Positions 59,251 to 64,000 of a DNA stretch of 64,000 nucleotides are shown here, one piece after another. This stretch comes from Hygrophila difformis (Eukaryota > Streptophyta > Magnoliopsida > Lamiales > Acanthaceae), in the NCBI GenBank assembly GCA_030278955.1, contig JAOANR010000012.1:523858-587857 (forward strand), read 5' to 3'. Positions within the stretch are counted from its first letter, which is position 1, and each line of letters starts with the position of its first letter. The notes under the pieces were generated by a model, which ran no database searches, was not told the DNA's origin, and saw only the letters and a list, made by a program, of their open reading frames with translations. Made by a program: the position numbers and the translations under genes.

Positions 59251-60075
59251 ATCAACTTAGGCGGCCAGAGTGGTATTAGTCGTATTAATTTTTATTATTA
59301 CTATTCATATTATTAGCATTAATATTACAAAAATGTATTGATCGCCGTTATTAATATTATTTTGTAATGTTTACTTGTAGGTATTGCCCAAATACAACAT
59401 TTGGACATGGACGACGTTCGTAACGACAACATTGGCCTGGCAGCATTGGTAATGACGACGGTTCGAACCACGTCCCATTTCATAAGGGACAAAATGGAAG
59501 CGGGTGCACCAGGACCGTAGAACATTCGGAGGAGCCTTGGTGGGTGGTATTACCCCTCAAAAAGTGAGGCTGCGGTACAGTTTTCGAACCACCTCCTGTA
59601 GAAACCATTTTAACCGTTGGGGATAGGGAGATGGAGAACAGACTGCAGGCGGCAGGGGGGGAATACAATATTTGGAATGGGCGGCATTGGTAATGACCCT
59701 AATTGGAAGCACAATCACTACATCAGGATGAACGTAGTGATCGTGACATTCCAAATATTACTCCTTTCGTGTAGCAAGAGTATAGCCTGTCCCACAACGG
59801 TCGTGTTGCGACAGGTTAAACACTGGGCATGCATCAAGCTCAAATCTTACATCACAGAGCTTGAAGAATCGGCTTTCCGAGAGGATAAAATTCTGCAGTC
59901 CCCATCATAGCCACCAGCACCGTAGATAGCACCATTAATTTCGGTTGCATATGGTGCAGAAGGCTGCAGAGAGTAATCAACGAAGGGAGTTAGATTGAGC
60001 TACTAGGATGAATTCCAAACAATGATTCACTAGAGGTAATTTTACAGTTTTTCACATAACAAATCTATACTAATA

Positions 60076-60137
<62 letters not shown>

Positions 60138-60419
60138 ACTATTGGCTTATATATTGTGGATGTTTAACTGCAGATTAGTGTTCCAAGTTGGCAGTGAAAA
60201 CTTCTATTGGTATGGAAGGTATTGGAAAATACAACATTTGGCATGGGCGGCATTGGTAACGACCGTCATTGGAAGCACAATAACTGCATCAGGAAGAATG
60301 TGATGATTGTGACATTCCAAATATTACTCCTCTCGGGACATTCAGTATGGCCTTGCATATTCAAAGAGCTGGAGGGGATGGTGGATGGGGTGGCGGCAAG
60401 TTGAAAATTGGGCATATAC

Positions 60420-60560
60420 GATGCATTTCAATGGACAATGCGAGATGCCAGAGGAAAATGATAGCAGCGGATTGATCGCAATATCAACTCATCGTCATAG
60501 TTACCTTGATAAAGATCCACCTGGGGGCAAATCATCTGGAAAAGCGAGCAACCACGAGTA
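60420..60560 (+). pseudogene. Second CW-domain 3' fragment
   Basis: It encodes GQCEMPEENDSSGLIAIST and continues with a Tyr-Leu-Asp-Lys segment. It is clearly the same exon as 58960-59070 and 59195-59260, here in a frame without a stop for about 40 codons. Confidence 0.65.
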
Positions 60561-60620
60561 GGTTGTGGTGATAGTGATGGTGATAGTTAATCTGATGATG
60601 ATTCATAAGAGAGCTGGAAA

Positions 60621-62410
60621 GATCTGTTGAACCGTATTAAGTATGCCTGTATCAAGCCAACTACACTAACATGATTATTAGAATGTCACTGTTTTGTGTG
60701 TAATTTTTTCAGGTTGCGGCATGCTTGTGGCGTTTAGCGTGGTCGGAAGTTGATGATACGAGGGGTGAAGTTGTTGTTATTATTGGTACTTTGTTAAAGT
60801 TTAGAGGTTGTTTGGATGACAAGTGCTGCTTGGAAAAGTAAGGAACCATGAAGTATTCTGGTCTCATAATTGAAAGATTGTGGAAGGCATTTTGGCAAGG
60901 TAATCGACTACTGCATGAAACATAATGAGCTACAGACAAGAAAGATCTGGTGCGTCATGAGCCTGGTGAGTCCTCGATTCGTGCTCCTGATCGTGATTTC
61001 AATAATTTATGTCGAGCCTGCACATGTTCAATTCTATGCTTCGAAAATGAATAGGGTGGTAGAACGATACATCTTTGGGTTCCAGTGTCATCGTATCCTT
61101 TTTCCAAGTCAGCTGTAACCAAGCTAAATTGACATATCTTATCCCTCACCCTCTCCCTTATTCTTACTGCAATACCTGAATCATTAGCATATCTCTGTTA
61201 CATCCTGATGCATTTCACCTTGGAATTGCCCGAAAATGCTTCATATGGATAATCCTAGTGTTGGTACAAGTAAAACGGAGGAGATGGGTATTTGCAAATG
61301 TTAGAGAGTGCGTTTACATAAGTAACGAATTGGGAGAAATATGGTATGTTTGGGCGGTGGTAGAAATTTCGGGGCTTTGAGTCATTTTGATATTGGTAAT
61401 GGTGGTTGGGGACCTTGAAAAAAAAAAGAAGAAAGAAGAAAGAAATAATAAAGCAGAAAAAATTTACATATATCTGAAGTAGCAGATTGAAAAAAAATAA
61501 AAGAAAAGAACAAGAAAGCATATTTGGAAAAAAGGAGATGAGGTTTATCGGTCTGTAAGGGATGGTAATGTAGAAGGTGGCAATGCAGAAGGTCAGTACT
61601 CAGGGAAAAAGGAGAGTTGGACTCATCGGGTAGTTAGGGGTGGCAGTGTAGAAGGATAATATAAGGGATGCACTGATGTTATTCCCTATCCGAAAGATGA
61701 GTACATAGATTGAGTATGAGTTCTAGGATTCATAGCTATTATACAATGGGTGAGCTATGATTTGAAAGATTCTTTTCCTTGCAAACCAAGCTAGAAATCC
61801 TCTGTGGGCATTTACAGGCAATTCCTATTATCCTCGCTTTTGCTTATTATCCTCTCCTTTTCATCACACTGGCCCTGTTACTTTCCCGTCAATAGGCCCT
61901 TGTTTTCGAAGCATTGGATTTGAACATCTTTTGCAGGGGAGACTTGATATTATTGAAACAAGTGAAGGGGTTTGCAATCGAGTGACTCCACTTGAGAGAT
62001 GATACCGCCTGGAGATCAGAGTATACCGTTCATTTGCAGGAGTCGTTGAGAGAACTGCAGCATCAGATCACCGTTTTTTCTTTTTTTTTTCTCGCCTTGG
62101 GATGGGGTCAATAGCTTCGCTCATGTTCCTGTATCAGAATGAATCCTTGTCTGAGGAGGAGTGTATCCATCCGACACTTGTTTTCTTTCACGTATTGCAC
62201 GCTGCTGCTTGCAAATCCGTGTGCGGGATGTCCCCCTTTCTGGTGGCAGGACTTATTTTCAACTCTAAGCTCTAACCTCAGATGTCTGTGTGGATTGTTT
62301 TAGTATGCAGCTGTTGTAGCAAAGTACCGCAAAAGGCCGATGATAGGGCAGGTTCTGTTTTCAACATTGTTGATTATCATGTACTTCTAAACTTCAGCTG
62401 GATCTTTCAT
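60621..62410. other. Unrecognised, partly gene-like sequence
   Basis: GC content is moderate and several GT/AG-flanked blocks on the plus strand look exon-like (60710-60970, 61935-62060), but no domain is recognisable. A purine-rich tract lies at 61415-61515. It may be the 3' part of the gene whose fragments form the modules. Confidence 0.35.
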
Positions 62411-62414
62411 TACG

Positions 62415-62790
62415 GAATAATAACAATTTCCCCTAAAAAAAAGACTAATTCCTTGAGATTTGTAAGGCACATCTCCCAAAGCAGTTTTTTTTGCATACAC
62501 AAGCAGTTTAATTTAATTTAATTTAATATATTTTTTTATAACTACTAAAAAATTATATGAAAAATAATTCTATTGCATCAAATCAATATAATTACAATTG
62601 TTTTACCAATAGCATTTGACTTGAGTTAATTGGATTCTAGTCACTGAAGCGAGGTCTCGGATTCGAGTCTTCTATATGCAAAAAACTGTTTTGGGAGATG
62701 CCATTAATTGCCCATGCAGATCCTGCAAGGGATTAGTCTTGGGTCCAATATGTGACCTGGGGTATACCTGGTTATTCACCAAAAAGATAA
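62415..62790. mobile_element. SINE-like sequence and an inverted partial copy
   Basis: At about 62640-62775 on the plus strand lies a pol III B-box-like GGATTCGAGTCT, then AACTGTTTTGGGAGATGCC, a GGGATTAGTCTTGGGT block and CCTGGTTATTCACCAAAAAG, the typical tail of some plant SINEs. At 62430-62510 the blocks GACTAATTCC, GGCACATCTCCCAAAGCAGT and TGCATACAC occur in inverted orientation. No A box could be fixed. Confidence 0.45.
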
Positions 62791-63907
62791 TTACAATGGA
62801 TTACAACGAGTTCACATATTTTGCTATCATTATACTATAGCATCAATAATAATCTTCATTAACAAATCTTATTTTATGAAAGCAACCTAACAATCATTCA
62901 ACAATTGATCTCCTATGTTATTGTTATTCCTACAGGAAGAAGTAGTATTAACTTCGAATTAGAACTAAATACACTTGCAAATACGTTTTATGCTTCTTTA
63001 TCTCAAAAAATTTGATAGAAGTTTATTAAATGCTTCACATCCCATAATTGAATTTAAAATCGAGTTCAAAATGTACATCCAAAATCAAAATAGAAAAATT
63101 TTGCCATCCCTGCAAAGAAATGCTAAATTTATTTCATATAAATTAGTACAATTCATTTCATTTAAATTGATTGGGCTAAATTTACTTATTAAGTAGTATT
63201 AATTAGTGTATTTTTTACCTTGAACAGAGGTGGATCCACCCATGCGTACCGGAGCTTAATTATACTGATTTCTCTTAGTCTTCTAGTAATTTAATGAGCA
63301 CTTTGAGAGATCGTTCATTGAGGGGCTACTTTAGTAATGATGTAGTTGTGGGCCCCATTCTAATTGAGAGATACCCTTTGTTTTTAAAATATGTAACATT
63401 TGAATAGTTGATACAACGTTCAAGGCATCAATATAGTACTTATAAGAAATGCATAATCATAAATTTCAACCGGGAAAATAATACACCCTTTTCGACCAAG
63501 TTAATCAAAGTAACAGCAAAGAATACCAGCTAACAACATGACTCGTAAAAAGTCACCTCACTCACTCCAATTATTGTAAACAACATCATAAACAAATGAA
63601 ATGTTATGCTGAAGAAGAAGAAGAAGAAGATGAAGAAATTACCAAAGACAGTTGTCACTGTCAGCCATATTGCTTGTATAGAAAGGTGCATGAAGTGGTT
63701 TCTAATCATTAAAATTAGTTTTCCCAATAGATTTCCTCTGTTATTTGGTCAGATACAGCACTAGCACTTCCATCTTTCACTATGAAATGGTACAGTTAAC
63801 TGTAACTTGAGGAGGAATCATATTTTCCTGTTACAACACAATTACTCCTAAGCGTGTTGCTGCCACATTACTGCAATTAAATTCTGATGCATCATGTAAC
63901 TAATAAC
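62791..63907. other. AT-rich sequence, probably RRP5 intron
   Basis: No gene is visible. A GAA microsatellite lies at about 63613-63635. Confidence 0.4.
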
Positions 63908-64000
63908 CTGGGGGCAAATCCGTGAACCCCATTATAGAACCGAACAAAAGCATCCATGCCTTTCAATCTTTGTAATCCAACCATGAGCAGTTGCATCGGT
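63908..64000 (-). pseudogene. RRP5: RRP5-like exon, cut by window end
   Basis: It encodes AHGWITKIERHGCF and, after a one-base frameshift, VRFYNGVHGFAP, the start of an S1 domain typical of the middle of plant RRP5. An extra T in a run of four (near 63938-63941) breaks the frame. The donor GTTATT follows the last exon base at 63908. The strand and the order relative to the other exons fit one ancestral gene, but the exons expected between here and 43802 were not found. Confidence 0.75.

Larger units (their letters stand above)
55813..60620 (+). repeat. Four diverged direct copies of a gene-fragment module
   Basis: A block with ATTATTTTGTAATGTTTAC, then CTTGTAGGTATTG and CAACATTTGGACATGG, starts near 55815, 56924, 57964 and 59319. 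Copies are therefore about 1.0-1.4 kb apart. Inside and between them, variants of CTGGGCGGCATTGGTAATGA, TCACTACATCAGGATGAA, GTGACATTCCAAATATTACT and GAACATTGGGCATGCAT recur in the same order. The TTTACTTGTAG block looks like a splice acceptor, suggesting captured exons and introns. No long frame survives. The source gene is not identified apart from the CW finger. Confidence 0.7.

Noticed and set aside
61255..61521. Phe-rich minus-strand frame resembling a membrane protein
   Set aside because: It is produced by a purine-rich tract (A/G runs) and has no start context or homologue that I recognise.

Overview
This is nuclear DNA from a flowering plant, most likely a eudicot. The evidence is Athila- and Tekay-type Ty3/gypsy elements, a MULE that carries a Ulp1-type protease, GT..AG introns, TTTAGGG-like telomere motifs and plant-type F-box and RRP5 sequences. 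No cellular gene in the window looks intact except possibly an F-box gene carried inside a retrotransposon. Nearly everything is transposable element, nested several layers deep.

The oldest layer is a minus-strand copy of RRP5, the multi-S1-domain rRNA biogenesis factor. Its exons lie at 63908-64000 (cut by the window), 43699-43802, 6220-6280, 5874-6019, 5625-5808 and 4781-4891. Splice phases agree at every junction that can be tested, including one across a 37.4 kb intron. The copy is dead: it has a frameshift, an in-frame TAA, a probably lost splice donor, and no exons that I can find for the middle S1 repeats.

Region by region: 1-3220 is the 3' part of an Athila-family LTR, inserted in a Tekay-like LTR remnant (3221-4323). 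4324-6859 holds RRP5 exons and introns with a TRIM-like element. 6860-43608 looks like a non-autonomous DNA transposon of about 4.6 kb with inverted ends, inflated by two retrotransposons. The first is a 21.2 kb Athila-type element (8959-30137, TSD ATAGG). The second is an 11 kb minus-strand Tekay-type chromovirus (31479-42459, TSD TCAGC). About 43.83-55.14 kb is a MULE with convergent MURA transposase and ULP1 protease genes, a 1.6 kb ATT/AAT tract and telomere-like repeats. 55.8-60.6 kb holds four diverged copies of a gene-fragment module with CW-type zinc-finger remnants. The rest to 63.9 kb is mostly unrecognised, with SINE-like fragments.

The most unusual object is the Athila element. 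Its LTRs are about 4.9 kb each. The LTR-end/primer-binding-site junction occurs in several copies inside and just after the LTR, which suggests that the LTR grew when reverse transcription started from a downstream copy. In the position where Athila relatives carry an env-like gene it has a two-exon F-box gene with an intact frame. This gene sits behind its own TATA-like box and a cluster of perfect palindromes built on AATTCGAATTAATTCGAATT. The same palindrome clusters sit upstream of the TATA box in each complete LTR.

All coordinates were read by eye. Homology calls rest on recognised motifs, not on database searches.
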